A stretch of DNA of 64,000 bases, from NCBI RefSeq assembly GCF_006439355.1, contig NZ_VFTG01000002.1:124001-188000 (forward strand), written 5' to 3'. Under the pieces are notes generated by a model that saw nothing but the letters and a program-made list of their open reading frames with translations, was not told the origin of the DNA and made no database searches. Below, one piece after another: positions 34,118 to 42,801 of the stretch. Positions within the stretch are counted from its first letter, which is position 1. Each line of letters starts with the position of its first letter. This stretch comes from Mesorhizobium sp. B4-1-3 (GTDB lineage Bacteria; Pseudomonadota; Alphaproteobacteria; Rhizobiales; Rhizobiaceae). Made by a program: the position numbers and the translations under genes.

Positions 34118-34729
34118 ATGTCTCGGCAGCAAGAGTTTGATTTCGGTATTCCAGTTCCCCCACTGCAGCCGAAGCGGCCGGACCGGGTGTTCTTTGCGCT
34201 GTTTTTGCAGGCAAAGGATCGTGCTGCGTTTTGGTCGTTGCAGAGACATCTGTGTGATCTTAACGGGATAACCGGGACGGTGCTGCTGAAAGAGCGATTT
34301 CACGTCACTCAACAGCATGTGGGCGACTACAAAAGACTTGGATCGAAAATCGAATTCGCGGCCAAGCGGGCCGGCCGGATGGTTGAAATGCCGGCGTTTG
34401 AAGTCACGTTTAGCCATGCCGTAAGTTTTCCCGGCCGCCCGGCGGCAAAAGGCAGGCCGCCATCGCGTCCGTTCGTGCTTTTGGCAGACGATGGGCCGGT
34501 CTGCGAACTCAGCCGGTTGATTGGCACCGCCATGAAAGCAAATGGTCTCAAATCGGCGGATCACTTCGTCCCGCATATGACGCTTGCCTATGACGAGAAA
34601 TTCGTCCCCAGGCAGCCGATCGAGCCAATCGGCTTTGTAGCAAGGGAGTTCGTCCTCATTCACAGCCTGCGCGGCCTGACGATCTACAAAGACCTGAGTC
34701 GCTGGCCGCTGATGGCCGCGTCATGCTGA
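34118..34729 (+). CDS. 2H phosphoesterase superfamily protein (2'-5' RNA ligase-like)
   Basis: 203 aa. Two HxT motifs define the fold: H62-V-T64 in RFHVTQQH and H153-M-T155 in VPHMTLAYDE. Family members open 2',3'-cyclic phosphates or join 2'-5' RNA ends; the biological substrate here is unknown. The gene and its upstream region are visibly richer in A/T and in unusual codons than its neighbours, hinting at recent acquisition. The start is uncertain: ATG 34118 with a weak site, or GTG 34079, which lacks homology. It is monocistronic. Confidence 0.8.
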   Translation: MSRQQEFDFGIPVPPLQPKRPDRVFFALFLQAKDRAAFWSLQRHLCDLNGITGTVLLKERFHVTQQHVGDYKRLGSKIEFAAKRAGRMVEMPAFEVTFSHAVSFPGRPAAKGRPPSRPFVLLADDGPVCELSRLIGTAMKANGLKSADHFVPHMTLAYDEKFVPRQPIEPIGFVAREFVLIHSLRGLTIYKDLSRWPLMAASC

Positions 34730-34816
34730 CACGATTTGTCACCTGCGGAGCCGGACGTCGGTGGCAGGCGAACGATCGGTACCTACTTGATGTCTGGTCC
34801 AAACCGGGAGGAAATC

Positions 34817-35170
34817 ATGACCACTGCGGAAATTGCCAAAGATTTCACCGAGCTCCTCAAGCGGGGCGACAGCCACGGCGCTGCCGCGAAATACAATGCC
34901 GACGACATCGTCAGCTACGAAGCGATGGAAGGCCCGATGGCCGTCTGCAGCGGCAAGGAAGCCGTCAAGCAGAAGGGCGAGTGGTGGGAAGCGAACCACG
35001 AGGTTCATGGCGGTTCGGTCGAGGGGCCATACGTCAATGGCGACCAGTTCGCCTTGCGCTTCAGCTTCGATATCACGCCCAAATCCACCGGCGAATGCGT
35101 CAAGATGGATGAGGTCGGCCTCTACACCGTCAAGAACGGCAAGATCACCGAAGAGCGGTTCTACTACTGA
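34817..35170 (+). CDS. SnoaL-like / NTF2-fold small protein
   Basis: 117 aa. The pattern (helical N-terminus TTAEIAKDFTELLKRGD, strand with YNADDIVSYEAM, C-terminal VGLYTVKNGKITEERFYY) matches the SnoaL-like ketosteroid-isomerase fold, a cone that holds small ligands. No specific catalytic role can be assigned. The ATG is set by a strong GGGAGGA ribosome site 5 nt upstream. That site, like the one at 17238, is complementary to the anti-SD loops of the sRNA at 13082-13197. Confidence 0.8.
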   Translation: MTTAEIAKDFTELLKRGDSHGAAAKYNADDIVSYEAMEGPMAVCSGKEAVKQKGEWWEANHEVHGGSVEGPYVNGDQFALRFSFDITPKSTGECVKMDEVGLYTVKNGKITEERFYY

Positions 35171-35260
35171 GGCTTGCTGGGCTGCGAACGTCCTTTGCGG
35201 CATGATTTAGAAAATCAGGCATGACGGCCTCGGATGATACCCGAGCCGCCATGCAGCTTA

Positions 35261-35740
35261 TCAAATCGTCTTCACGTACTCCGCCAGCTGGTCGGCCACC
35301 GTGCCCCAGCCGTCGAAGAAACCCATCTCCTCGTGGCTGTCGCGCGTCGCCTCGTCGCGGTGGATGGCGGTGGCGGTGTAGCGCGTGCCTTTGCCCTCCG
35401 GCGTCAGTGCGATGACCGCGGTGATGAAGGGCTCGCCAGATGGCCGGTAGCCCGGCAGCAGCGCGTCGGTCCACACCAGCCGCTCGTTCGGCACGACCTC
35501 CAGATAGCAGCAGTGACGGTCGCTGACCTCGTTGCCGTCGGGCGATTGCATGCGCGTGCGGAACAGGCCTCCGGGCCTGAGGTCGATCTCGCAATCGGTG
35601 ATGATCCACGGCTTCGGCGTGAACCACTGCTTGACATGCTCCGGCCGCGTCCAGGCGCGCCACAAGAGCTCGCGTGGCGCGTCGAGAAAGCGCTCCAGCG
35701 TCAGGTCCAGTTTCGGGTTCGGCTTGAATGGACAGCTCAC
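35261..35740 (-). CDS. SRPBCC / AHSA1-family protein (activator of Hsp90-like fold)
   Basis: 159 aa. START-like fold: [30 protein letters not shown] at the N-terminus, then [20 protein letters not shown] and a C-terminal helix [17 protein letters not shown]. Such proteins bind hydrophobic ligands and are often encoded after an ArsR regulator, as here. The GTG start overlaps the arsR stop by 4 nt, so the two are a coupled pair; GGAG lies upstream. Confidence 0.9.
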   Translation of the reverse strand: MSCPFKPNPKLDLTLERFLDAPRELLWRAWTRPEHVKQWFTPKPWIITDCEIDLRPGGLFRTRMQSPDGNEVSDRHCCYLEVVPNERLVWTDALLPGYRPSGEPFITAVIALTPEGKGTRYTATAIHRDEATRDSHEEMGFFDGWGTVADQLAEYVKTI

Positions 35741-36090
35741 TTTTCACTCTCCTTGAGGCTCATCACATAGGCGTCGAACTGGTCGAGGCGGCGCTCCCAC
35801 AGCGCGCGCTGCTCGGCGAGCCAGTTTTCGGCAAGCTTCAGCGGCTCGGGCGACAGACTGTAAGTCCTGACGCGCCCGGCCTTTTGCGACTGCACCAGCC
35901 CGCAACCTTCCAGCACCTTCAGGTGCTCGACGAAGGAGGGCAGCGCCATGCCGAAGGGCTCGGCCAGCTCGCTGACCGAGGCAGGGCTCCTGTTCAGCCG
36001 CTCCACCACGCGCCGGCGCGTCGGGTCGGCCAGCGCGCGAAAGATGCCGTCGATGGGCGGCGGGTTCTGGCTTGCTGTTTGCAGGCTCAT
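35737..36090 (-). CDS. ArsR-family transcriptional regulator
   Basis: 117 aa. Winged helix-turn-helix: [53 protein letters not shown]. No metal-binding Cys cluster of the ArsR/SmtB sensor type is seen, so it is likely a non-metal member. Coupled to the AHSA1-like gene downstream, a very common pairing; the partner may supply the ligand-sensing function. ATG at 36090 with AAGGAAC upstream. Confidence 0.92.
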   Translation of the reverse strand: MSLQTASQNPPPIDGIFRALADPTRRRVVERLNRSPASVSELAEPFGMALPSFVEHLKVLEGCGLVQSQKAGRVRTYSLSPEPLKLAENWLAEQRALWERRLDQFDAYVMSLKESEK

Positions 36091-36263
36091 AGCTGTTCCT
36101 TCCAAGACCGGCCGGCGGTTGGGCGATCCTTGGGGAAATACTTAGGAAAAAACCTTAGTATTGGCAAGAGCCAAAATCGCACCGGAGCAAAGGCGCTGGC
36201 AAAGCCTGTAGGGCCGGCCTAGGCTTCCGCCGGATTCGAATCTCCATCCGAGAGAGGCCCGCC

Positions 36264-36617
36264 TTGACCATCACCATGTACGGCATCACCACCTGCGACA
36301 CGATCAAGAAGGCGCGGGTCTGGCTGGAAAGCCATGACGTGCCCTATCGCTTTCATGACTACCGGGCCGAGGGGATCGAGGCTGGCAAGCTGAACGGCTG
36401 GGTCGGCAAGGTCGGCTGGGAAAAGCTGCTCAACAAGGGCAGCACCACCTTTCGCGAGCTGCCGGAAGCGGACAAGGCCGAGCTCGACGAGAAGAAGGCA
36501 AGAAAGCTGATGCTCGCCAAGCCGACGATGATCAAGCGGCCTGTGCTGGAGGTGGGAGATCGGGTGTTGGTGGGGTTCAAGCCGGAGGTTTACGAGGAGG
36601 CGGTTGGTGGCAAGTAA
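36264..36617 (+). CDS. ArsC/Spx-family protein (YffB-like)
   Basis: 117 aa. Thioredoxin-like fold with MYGITTCDTIKKARVWLE, where the Cys (residue 11) is followed by the KKA helix of the YffB group, and LAKPTMIKRPVLEVGDRVLVGF. True arsenate reductases carry additional Arg residues; YffB-type proteins are thought to act as glutathione-dependent thiol reductases. It starts with TTG (36264), or possibly ATG 36276. No arsenic-resistance genes lie nearby. Confidence 0.88.
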   Translation: MTITMYGITTCDTIKKARVWLESHDVPYRFHDYRAEGIEAGKLNGWVGKVGWEKLLNKGSTTFRELPEADKAELDEKKARKLMLAKPTMIKRPVLEVGDRVLVGFKPEVYEEAVGGK

Positions 36618-36646
36618 GGTTCGATCTTCGTCAGTCGCGCTCCTTC

Positions 36647-36805
36647 GCGCCCCCCTCTGTCCTGCCGGACATCTCCCCCACAAGGGGGGAGATCAGCTCT
36701 CGCGCCGGCTTTCGCCAATCTCCGACATTGCAGGATGGGTGCCGGCGCCAAAACTGCCAATCTCCCCCAAGTGGGGGAGATGTCCGGCAGGACAGAGGGG
36801 GGCGC
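36647..36805. repeat. Palindromic intergenic repeat, family A, copy 3
   Basis: 159 bp. The outer 25-30 bp arms are perfect inverted copies (GCGCCCCCCTCTGTCCTGCC at the left, its complement at 36786-36805), with inner CATCTCCCCC/GGGGGAGAT hairpins. It lies between the convergent ArsC-like and DUF488 genes, where its stem could also end transcription from both sides. Confidence 0.9.
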
Positions 36806-36827
36806 TGTCCCGCCAGCATCTCAACGT

Positions 36828-37178
36828 TTACGCCTGTAGGTATTCCGCCAGCGCCACCGCGTTGTTGTGCGCCTCGTCATGCGCGCCGTAAAGCAGAGTC
36901 ACCTTGCCCTCGCGCACCAGACCACGCAGCTGCGCCACCGCTTCCGTGTTGGCGTCGAGCTCGGCCCGATATCGCTTCTTGAATTCCGGCCAGCGCTCCG
37001 GCTCGTGTCCGAACCATTTGCGCAGATCGTCGCTCGGGGCGATCTCCTTCAGCCACAGCGTCAGTTCGGCGTCCTTCTTGCTGACGCCGCGCGGCCAGAT
37101 CCGGTCGACCAGCACCCGCTGGCCGTCCGCTTTCGCCGGCGGTTCATATACTCGCTTCATCGCAACGTCGAAGGCCAC
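36828..37178 (-). CDS. DUF488 family protein
   Basis: 116 aa. Typical segments: KRVYEPPAKADGQRVLVDRIWPRGVSKKDAEL and WLKEIAPSDDLRKWFGHEPERWPEFKKRY, ending LLYGAHDEAHNNAVAL. The family is widespread, small and soluble, of unknown biochemical role. The GTG at 37178 is chosen because GGAGG lies 5 nt before it. A family B repeat separates it from the aminopeptidase gene upstream. Confidence 0.9.
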   Translation of the reverse strand: MAFDVAMKRVYEPPAKADGQRVLVDRIWPRGVSKKDAELTLWLKEIAPSDDLRKWFGHEPERWPEFKKRYRAELDANTEAVAQLRGLVREGKVTLLYGAHDEAHNNAVALAEYLQA

Positions 37179-37195
37179 TTACGCCTCCTTGCCAA

Positions 37196-37263
37196 GCAAT
37201 TCCCGGAAAAGTGTGCAGCGGTTGGGCTCGGCAACTTCGCCGTGGCCGTCCGTTCGGAATTGC
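37196..37263. repeat. Short palindromic repeat, family B, copy 2
   Basis: Arms GCAATTCC (37196-37203) and GGAATTGC (37256-37263) around a diverged core GGAAAAGTGTGCAGCGGTT, with about 24 bp of extra sequence in the right half compared with copy 1. It fills the gap between the DUF488 and aminopeptidase genes. Confidence 0.75.
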
Positions 37264-37279
37264 GCCAACAAAAGTACCG

Positions 37280-38536
37280 TTACGCCCACTCGCCCTTGCG
37301 CATCACCGGCACGCGGCTGCCGTCCTTGGCGACGCCGTCGATGTCGATCTTGTCCGAGCCGATCATCCAGTCGATATGGATGAAGCTCTTGTTGCCGCCG
37401 CGCGTCGCGATCTCGTCCTGGCTGAGCGAGGCGCCGTTGACGAAGCATTTCGAATAGCACTGGCCGAGCGCGATGTGGCAGGCGGCGTTCTCGTCGAACA
37501 GCGTGTTGAAGAAAAGAAGCCCGCTCTTCGAGATCGGCGAGGAATGCGGCACCAGCGCCACCTCGCCGAGACGGCGCGCGCCCTCGTCGGTGTCGAGCAC
37601 CTTCTTCAGCACGTCCTCGCCTTTCGACGCCTTGGCCTCGACGATCCGCCCGCCCTCGAAGCGCACCGAGATGTCGTCGATCAGCGTGCCCTGGTAGGAG
37701 AGCGGCTTGGTCGAGGAGACGTGGCCCTCGACGCGCCTTGCGTGCGGCGTGGTGAAGACTTCTTCGGTGGGGATATTGGGGTTGCAGGTGATGCCGTTCT
37801 TCGCCGTCGAAGCGCCGCCCATCCATTCATGGCCATCCGCCAGTCCGACGGTGAGATCCGTGCCCGGTCCGGTGAAATGCAATGCGTGGAAACTGTGCTC
37901 GTTGAGCCACTTCGTGCGCTCGGCCAAGGCGGCGTTGTGCGCCTTCCAGTTGCCGATCGGATCCTCGACGTCGACCCGCGAGGCCGAGAAGATCGCGTCG
38001 GCGAACTTCACCACCGCGACATCGTCCGGCTCGCCGGGGAACACCTGGCGAGCCCAGGCAAGGTCGGGATAGGCAACGATGTTCCAGTTGATGTCGAAGC
38101 CGGTGATCTTCTCCAGCGCCGGCTGGTAGGCCATCGAGTTGGCCTTGTTGGCGCGCGCCACCTTGGCCGGGTCCTGCGACGAGAGCAGCGACGGGTCCTC
38201 GCCGCGCACCGCGAGCCGCGCCGCATTGTTGGAAAAGGCCTTCGCCATGCCTTCGTAGAGCCAGCCGGCGGCGCGGTCAAAACCGGCATCCGCGCCGTAG
38301 CGGAAGCGCGCCAGCGTAATCTCGTCGTCGTTGAAGATCGGCGTCACCAGCCCGGCGCCGGCCTTGTAGGCGTGCTCGACGATGCGGCGGGTCAGCGGCA
38401 GCGCCGCGATCGAGGAGGTCAGCACCAGGTCCTGACCGGGCTGCAACTGCAGCCCGACCTTGACGGCGACCTCGGCCAGCCGGTCGAGCTTCACCGGGTC
38501 GATGCTTGCCGAAACGCCGCGCGAATGTGTGGTCAT
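37280..38536 (-). CDS. M29-family aminopeptidase
   Basis: 418 aa, the full length of the family (thermophilic aminopeptidase T / PepS / AmpS). Metal-site segments are visible: PNIPTEEVFTTPHARRVEG, GEVALVPHSSPIS, ENAACHIALGQCYSKC and FIHIDWMIGSDKIDIDG near the C-terminus. These metallopeptidases release N-terminal residues from peptides in the cytoplasm. ATG at 38536; the open frame upstream has no homology. Single gene with a family B repeat downstream. Confidence 0.93.
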   Translation of the reverse strand: MTTHSRGVSASIDPVKLDRLAEVAVKVGLQLQPGQDLVLTSSIAALPLTRRIVEHAYKAGAGLVTPIFNDDEITLARFRYGADAGFDRAAGWLYEGMAKAFSNNAARLAVRGEDPSLLSSQDPAKVARANKANSMAYQPALEKITGFDINWNIVAYPDLAWARQVFPGEPDDVAVVKFADAIFSASRVDVEDPIGNWKAHNAALAERTKWLNEHSFHALHFTGPGTDLTVGLADGHEWMGGASTAKNGITCNPNIPTEEVFTTPHARRVEGHVSSTKPLSYQGTLIDDISVRFEGGRIVEAKASKGEDVLKKVLDTDEGARRLGEVALVPHSSPISKSGLLFFNTLFDENAACHIALGQCYSKCFVNGASLSQDEIATRGGNKSFIHIDWMIGSDKIDIDGVAKDGSRVPVMRKGEWA

Positions 38537-38678
38537 GATCCTGCCTGCCGTTATGTTGGGGTTCTCATCCTTACATAGACCGCTGCGATTGACCTTTCCA
38601 CCGCGATCGACTGGGCCTGCTCTCAAGCATGACGGACCGCATTATCGAAAAATGGGCAGCATTGAAGATGCGGAGCGG

Positions 38679-39593
38679 TCAGGCCGCGCTGTCCAGCGCC
38701 CGGAACTGCGCCATGGTCGCCTCGATCTCCTCGCGGATCCAGGCCTTGAAGTCGCGCACCTTGCGGCTTTCGCTCTTGGTGGCCGAGGTCACGAGCCAGT
38801 AGCCGAGCCCGCTCTCGGCTCTGATTCCGAAAGGCGCGACCAGCCGGCCGTCGGCCAGCGCGTCGGCGGTCAGCAACTGCCAGGCAAGCATCACGCCGTG
38901 GCCGGCGATCGCCGATTCCAGGCAAAGCATCGGATCGGTGAAGCGCGCGCCTTTCTGGAAGGTGACGGGCTCGACGCCGGCCGCCTCGAACCAGCTGTCC
39001 CAGCTGAACATCGCCCGCTCGTCGGTGATGGCGCAGGTCTTCGCCAGATCGCCGATGGATTTCAGCCTGGCCGCGATCGAGGGCGCGCAGACCGGAAACA
39101 CCTCCTGGGCAAGCAGAAGCTCGGCGCGGTCGCCCGGCCATTTGCCGTCGCCGAGCCGGATGGCGATATCGATGTCGGAGCGGTCGAGGTCGGCTACCCT
39201 GGCCGAGGCGTCGATGCGCAAAAGCACATTCGGATGCCGCGCGAAATGCCGCGACAGCCTGGGCAGCAGCCATTTCGAGGCGAAGGCCGGCGCCACCGAG
39301 ACGACCAGCGTGCATTCGTTGGCCTCGTCGGCCAGCGCCACCGCCTGCGCGAGCTCTCGGAAGCCGGCGCTGAGCCGTGCCGTGAAGGCGGCGCCGAACT
39401 CGGTCGGCACGAGCCCGCCCGGCGTGCGTTCGAACAGCGCCTGTCCTAGCTGCTTCTCCGTGCGCTTGACCTGCTGGCTGACGGCGCTGACCGAGACGTT
39501 CAGCTCCGCCGCCGCTGCCGCCAGGGAGCCCAGCCGGGCAACGGTTTCCACGGCGCGCAGGCCGTTAAGGTGGAGGCGGTTCAGCATTGCCAT
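38679..39593 (-). CDS. LysR-family transcriptional regulator, GcvA-like
   Basis: 304 aa. The HTH includes LRAVETVARLGSLAAAAAELNVSVSAVSQQVKRTEKQLG; the effector domain starts near residue 92. Divergent from a small gene at 39690, and a LysR regulator commonly controls its divergent neighbour. The 96-nt intergenic region is AT-rich and contains CAATTG/GAATTC-type symmetric words but no clear operator. Confidence 0.92.
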   Translation of the reverse strand: MAMLNRLHLNGLRAVETVARLGSLAAAAAELNVSVSAVSQQVKRTEKQLGQALFERTPGGLVPTEFGAAFTARLSAGFRELAQAVALADEANECTLVVSVAPAFASKWLLPRLSRHFARHPNVLLRIDASARVADLDRSDIDIAIRLGDGKWPGDRAELLLAQEVFPVCAPSIAARLKSIGDLAKTCAITDERAMFSWDSWFEAAGVEPVTFQKGARFTDPMLCLESAIAGHGVMLAWQLLTADALADGRLVAPFGIRAESGLGYWLVTSATKSESRKVRDFKAWIREEIEATMAQFRALDSAA

Positions 39594-39689
39594 TCAGTTT
39601 TTCTAAAGCGCCTGGATCGAAATCTCAATTGAAACCCGACAGGAAAGGGCAGAATTCAAATGGAATAGCTTGAGCCATGAGGTGGTCCG

Positions 39690-39890
39690 ATGAAGATTTT
39701 ATCCTTGCTGAAAGGGTTTTCCGGCACCGAGGCGAGGCCGCGCGATGACGGCGAGATCGCCCGCTGGATCACCGATCCGCTGTCGCATCCTGTGCTTGAC
39801 ACCATGTCGGAACGCGAGCTCGCCGACATGCCGTTCCGGCTGACCGCCCGCCGCACCGTGTATGAAATGATGGGAGCGGCTGGCCGCTGA
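39690..39890 (+). CDS. Small uncharacterised protein next to LysR gene
   Basis: 66 aa, charged, with segments RWITDPLSHPVLDTMSERELADMPF. No family recognised; the general size and LDTMSERELADM pattern recall short DUF1127-like proteins but lack their Arg-rich tail. GAGGTGG precedes the ATG by 5-6 nt. The divergent arrangement with the LysR gene supports a real gene. It is followed by a 337-nt gap (39891-40227) taken up mostly by a family A repeat. Confidence 0.65.
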   Translation: MKILSLLKGFSGTEARPRDDGEIARWITDPLSHPVLDTMSERELADMPFRLTARRTVYEMMGAAGR

Positions 39891-39959
39891 AACTTCGAAC
39901 GGAAAGCGGCAAATCAAGCGATACTGTCGCGGACCTTGTACGCCGTGCTGGGGGTGTCG

Positions 39960-40115
39960 GCGCCGCCCCTCATCTGGCTGCCGCCATCTTCTCCCCGTGA
40001 ACGGGGAGAAGGCCGCTCGCGCCGGCGATTTCGCCAATCGCCGGCGTTGCAGAGTGGCGCCAGCGTTGCTGCCGGTGTCCTTCTCCCCGTGACTATACGG
40101 GGAGAAGGGCGGCGC
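39960..40115. repeat. Palindromic intergenic repeat, family A, copy 4
   Basis: 156 bp with ends GCGCCGCCC (39960-39968) and GGGCGGCGC (40107-40115). Two inner hairpins use the CTTCTCCCCG/CGGGGAGAAG block, and CGCCGGCGAT is mirrored by ATCGCCGGCG. The rest of the gap 39891-40227 shows nothing else recognisable. Confidence 0.88.
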
Positions 40116-40227
40116 TGACGTCGAGGATTTCTGGCCAATCCGATGCGGGCGGTCCATCCTAGGATCGCCAGCCTGGCCCAACAAAAGCGCATTGTAACAA
40201 CGCCCGCCGCACTTATTGTGCGCCGCA

Positions 40228-41385
40228 ATGAACGCCTCGCCATCTCCCTTGCGGCTTGCCCTCGCTGGCATGGTCGCGCTCGCCGTCGCCCAGGGCATCG
40301 GCCGCTTCGTCTATACGCCGATCCTGCCAGGCATGATGGAGGGGCTGCATTTGACGCCGGCCGATGCCGGCTGGATCGCTTCCGCCAACTATCTCGGCTA
40401 CCTCATCGGCGCTTTGGCCGCGGCCGGTGGCTGGGCGCATGGCCGCGAGCGCATGCTGATGTTCGCCGGCCTCGCCGCCAGCGCGGTGCTCGCGGCCCTC
40501 ATGGGTCTCACCGAGACGATGGTCGCCTTCCTCGTCATCCGCTTCCTCGCCGGCCTCGCCAGCGCCTTCGTCATGGTGTTCATGGCCTCCATCGTCTTCA
40601 GTCATCTGGCGGAGGCCGGGCGCGGCGATCTGCAGGCGCTGCATTTCGGCGGCGTCGGCCTCGGCATAGCCGTCTCCTCCGCGCTGCTGGCGATCCTCGT
40701 CTCCGAGCATGCGGATTGGGCCGCCGGCTGGCTCTGGTCCGGAGCGCTTTCGACCGTCGGCCTTGTCGTCGTCATGCTGCTTGCAGGCTCGACCACGCCG
40801 GCCAATGGCGTCGATGGCCGCGAGCCGGCGTTGCCGAAGGACAGGTCCCTGACGAAAATGATCGTCGCGTACGGACTGTTCGGCTTCGGCTATGTGGTGA
40901 CGGCCACGTTCCTGGTTGCCATCGTCCGCCAGGGCGGCGGCGGACGCGTCTTCGAGGCCACCGTCTGGATGGTCGCCGGTCTTGCCGGCTTCCCCTCGAC
41001 CTGGTTCTGGCAGAAGCTTGCCGGCCGCGTCGGGCTCTACGCCGCTTACGCCGCGACCTGCCTGATCGAGGTGGTCGGCGTCACCGCCAGCGTCCTCGTC
41101 AAGGGCGCCGCCGGACCGCTAATTGCCGGCGTCCTGCTCGGCGGCACCTTCATCGCCATCACGGCGCTCGGCATACAGATGGGCAGGCAGCTCGCGCCGC
41201 GGGCGCCGCGCCGCATCTTCGCGGTGATGACCGCCGCCTTCGGGCTCGGCCAGATCGTCGGCCCGATCGCCGCCGGCCTGCTCGCCCAGGCCTCGGGCAA
41301 TTATACCCTTGCCTCGATCATGGCGGCCGCTGCGCTGCTCGCCTCCGGTGTCATTGCCTGGTCGGCCGCGCCAAAATCGCCATGA
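40228..41385 (+). CDS. MFS transporter, YbfB/YjiJ family
   Basis: About 385 aa with 12 predicted helices. The opening GMVALAVAQGIGRFVYTPILPGMM and SANYLGYLIGAL are the hallmark of the YbfB/YjiJ group of major facilitator proteins; the loop GRERMLMFAGLAASAVLAALMG follows. The substrate is unknown. ATG 40228 is preferred; a GTG four codons upstream is possible. No regulator is adjacent. Confidence 0.9.
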   Translation: MNASPSPLRLALAGMVALAVAQGIGRFVYTPILPGMMEGLHLTPADAGWIASANYLGYLIGALAAAGGWAHGRERMLMFAGLAASAVLAALMGLTETMVAFLVIRFLAGLASAFVMVFMASIVFSHLAEAGRGDLQALHFGGVGLGIAVSSALLAILVSEHADWAAGWLWSGALSTVGLVVVMLLAGSTTPANGVDGREPALPKDRSLTKMIVAYGLFGFGYVVTATFLVAIVRQGGGGRVFEATVWMVAGLAGFPSTWFWQKLAGRVGLYAAYAATCLIEVVGVTASVLVKGAAGPLIAGVLLGGTFIAITALGIQMGRQLAPRAPRRIFAVMTAAFGLGQIVGPIAAGLLAQASGNYTLASIMAAAALLASGVIAWSAAPKSP

Positions 41386-41507
41386 TTTGCGGCCTTGTTC
41401 GGGGCTGGGCATCGGGCAGGGCATTTTCTTTCCCCCTAATGTGTGACCTTATGCCCGCCGAACAGCAACGCCGCTGATTTGCGGTCAGACCGAGGAAACC
41501 CGCTACA

Positions 41508-42785
41508 GTGTTCGTATCCTTCTTCCCGCAGCCGAAGCTCTTCTTCACCTCGGCCGCCGTCTGGAGCCTTGCCGCGATCCTGTTCTGGTTCTTCGGCGGC
41601 GAGCAGTTGGGCGCCGTCTTCGGCCTGCCGGCGGCAGCGGCTGGCACGCCGCCCATCATCGGCATCGCGGTGCTGTGGTCGAAGCCGTTCCTGTGGTTCT
41701 ACATCTATTTCGCAGCCTGCGTGGCGATCTTCTACGCATTCTGGAGCTGGTATGCCCCGCATCCGTGGCAGAACTGGTCGATCCTGATGACCGCCGTCAT
41801 CCTGTTCTTCATCTATTTCAACGTGCAGATCTCGGTCGCGGTCAACAATTGGTACGGTCCTTTCTTCGACTACGTTCAGGGCCTGATGTCGGGAACGACT
41901 CCCTCGACCAACACGGAATTCTACAAGGGGTTGGCCGATTTCTCCTGGCTGGCGCTGGTCGGCATGAATGTGCAGGTGGTCAATGCCTTCATCGTCAGCC
42001 ACTGGATCTTCCGCTGGCGCACCGCGATGAACGATTACTTCATGGCCAACTGGGGCCGGCTGCGCCACATCGAGGGCGCTTCGCAGCGTATTCAGGAAGA
42101 CACGATGCGCTTCTCGCAGATCATGGAGGATCTCGGCTCGACCTTCGTCCAGTCGATCATGACCCTGATCGCCTTCCTGCCGGTCTTGATTCAACTGCAG
42201 GCCCACATCACCGAATTGCCGATCATCGGCACGGTCCCGCAGCCGCTGGTCGTTGCCGCATTGGGCTGGTGTCTGTTCGGGACGATTTCCGTCATGGTGG
42301 CGGGTCTCAAGCTGCCGGGCCTGCAGTTCCGCAACCAGCGCGTCGAGGCAGCCTATCGCAAGGAACTCGTCTATGGCGAAGATCATGCCGACCGAGCTCA
42401 GCCGGCGACGACGACCCAGTTATTCGCCAATGTCCGCCGCAATTATTTCAAGCTCTATTTCCACTACATCTATTTCAACGTCGTTCGTTACACCTACCTG
42501 CAGGCCGACAACATCTTCTCGTTGCTGATCCTCGGGCCCTCGCTGGTTGCGCATAAGATCACGTTCGGTGCCCTGAACCAGATATCGAACGCGTTCGGCA
42601 AGGTGACGAATTCGCTGCAGTTCCTACTGAATTCCTGGTCGACGATTGTCGAACTGCAGTCGGTGCACAAACGTTTGCGGGCCTTCGAAGCGACGCTGCA
42701 GGGCGAGCAACTGCCGGCTATCGATCAGCATTATCTAGAACGCGAGCAAGCTGGAATGCGCCCCGAAGATCAGCCGGTAAGCTAG
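41508..42785 (+). CDS. bacA: Peptide antibiotic transporter BacA/SbmA family
   Basis: 425 aa with multiple helices. Diagnostic segments: NWYGPFFDYVQ, IFRWRTAMNDYFMANWGRLRHIEGASQRIQEDTMRF, GLKLPGLQFRNQRVEAAYRKELVYGEDHADRA and FNVVRYTYLQADNIFSLLILGPSLVAHKITFG. SbmA/BacA imports proline-rich and nodule-specific antimicrobial peptides using the proton gradient and affects very-long-chain lipid A. In Sinorhizobium bacA is needed for bacteroid survival. It is of the SbmA/BacA type without an ATPase domain. Start GTG at 41508 with GAGGAAA upstream. Convergent with the next gene, leaving only 16 nt. Confidence 0.93.
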   Translation: MFVSFFPQPKLFFTSAAVWSLAAILFWFFGGEQLGAVFGLPAAAAGTPPIIGIAVLWSKPFLWFYIYFAACVAIFYAFWSWYAPHPWQNWSILMTAVILFFIYFNVQISVAVNNWYGPFFDYVQGLMSGTTPSTNTEFYKGLADFSWLALVGMNVQVVNAFIVSHWIFRWRTAMNDYFMANWGRLRHIEGASQRIQEDTMRFSQIMEDLGSTFVQSIMTLIAFLPVLIQLQAHITELPIIGTVPQPLVVAALGWCLFGTISVMVAGLKLPGLQFRNQRVEAAYRKELVYGEDHADRAQPATTTQLFANVRRNYFKLYFHYIYFNVVRYTYLQADNIFSLLILGPSLVAHKITFGALNQISNAFGKVTNSLQFLLNSWSTIVELQSVHKRLRAFEATLQGEQLPAIDQHYLEREQAGMRPEDQPVS

Positions 42786-42801
42786 AGCGCGGCCAGTCCA
42801 G

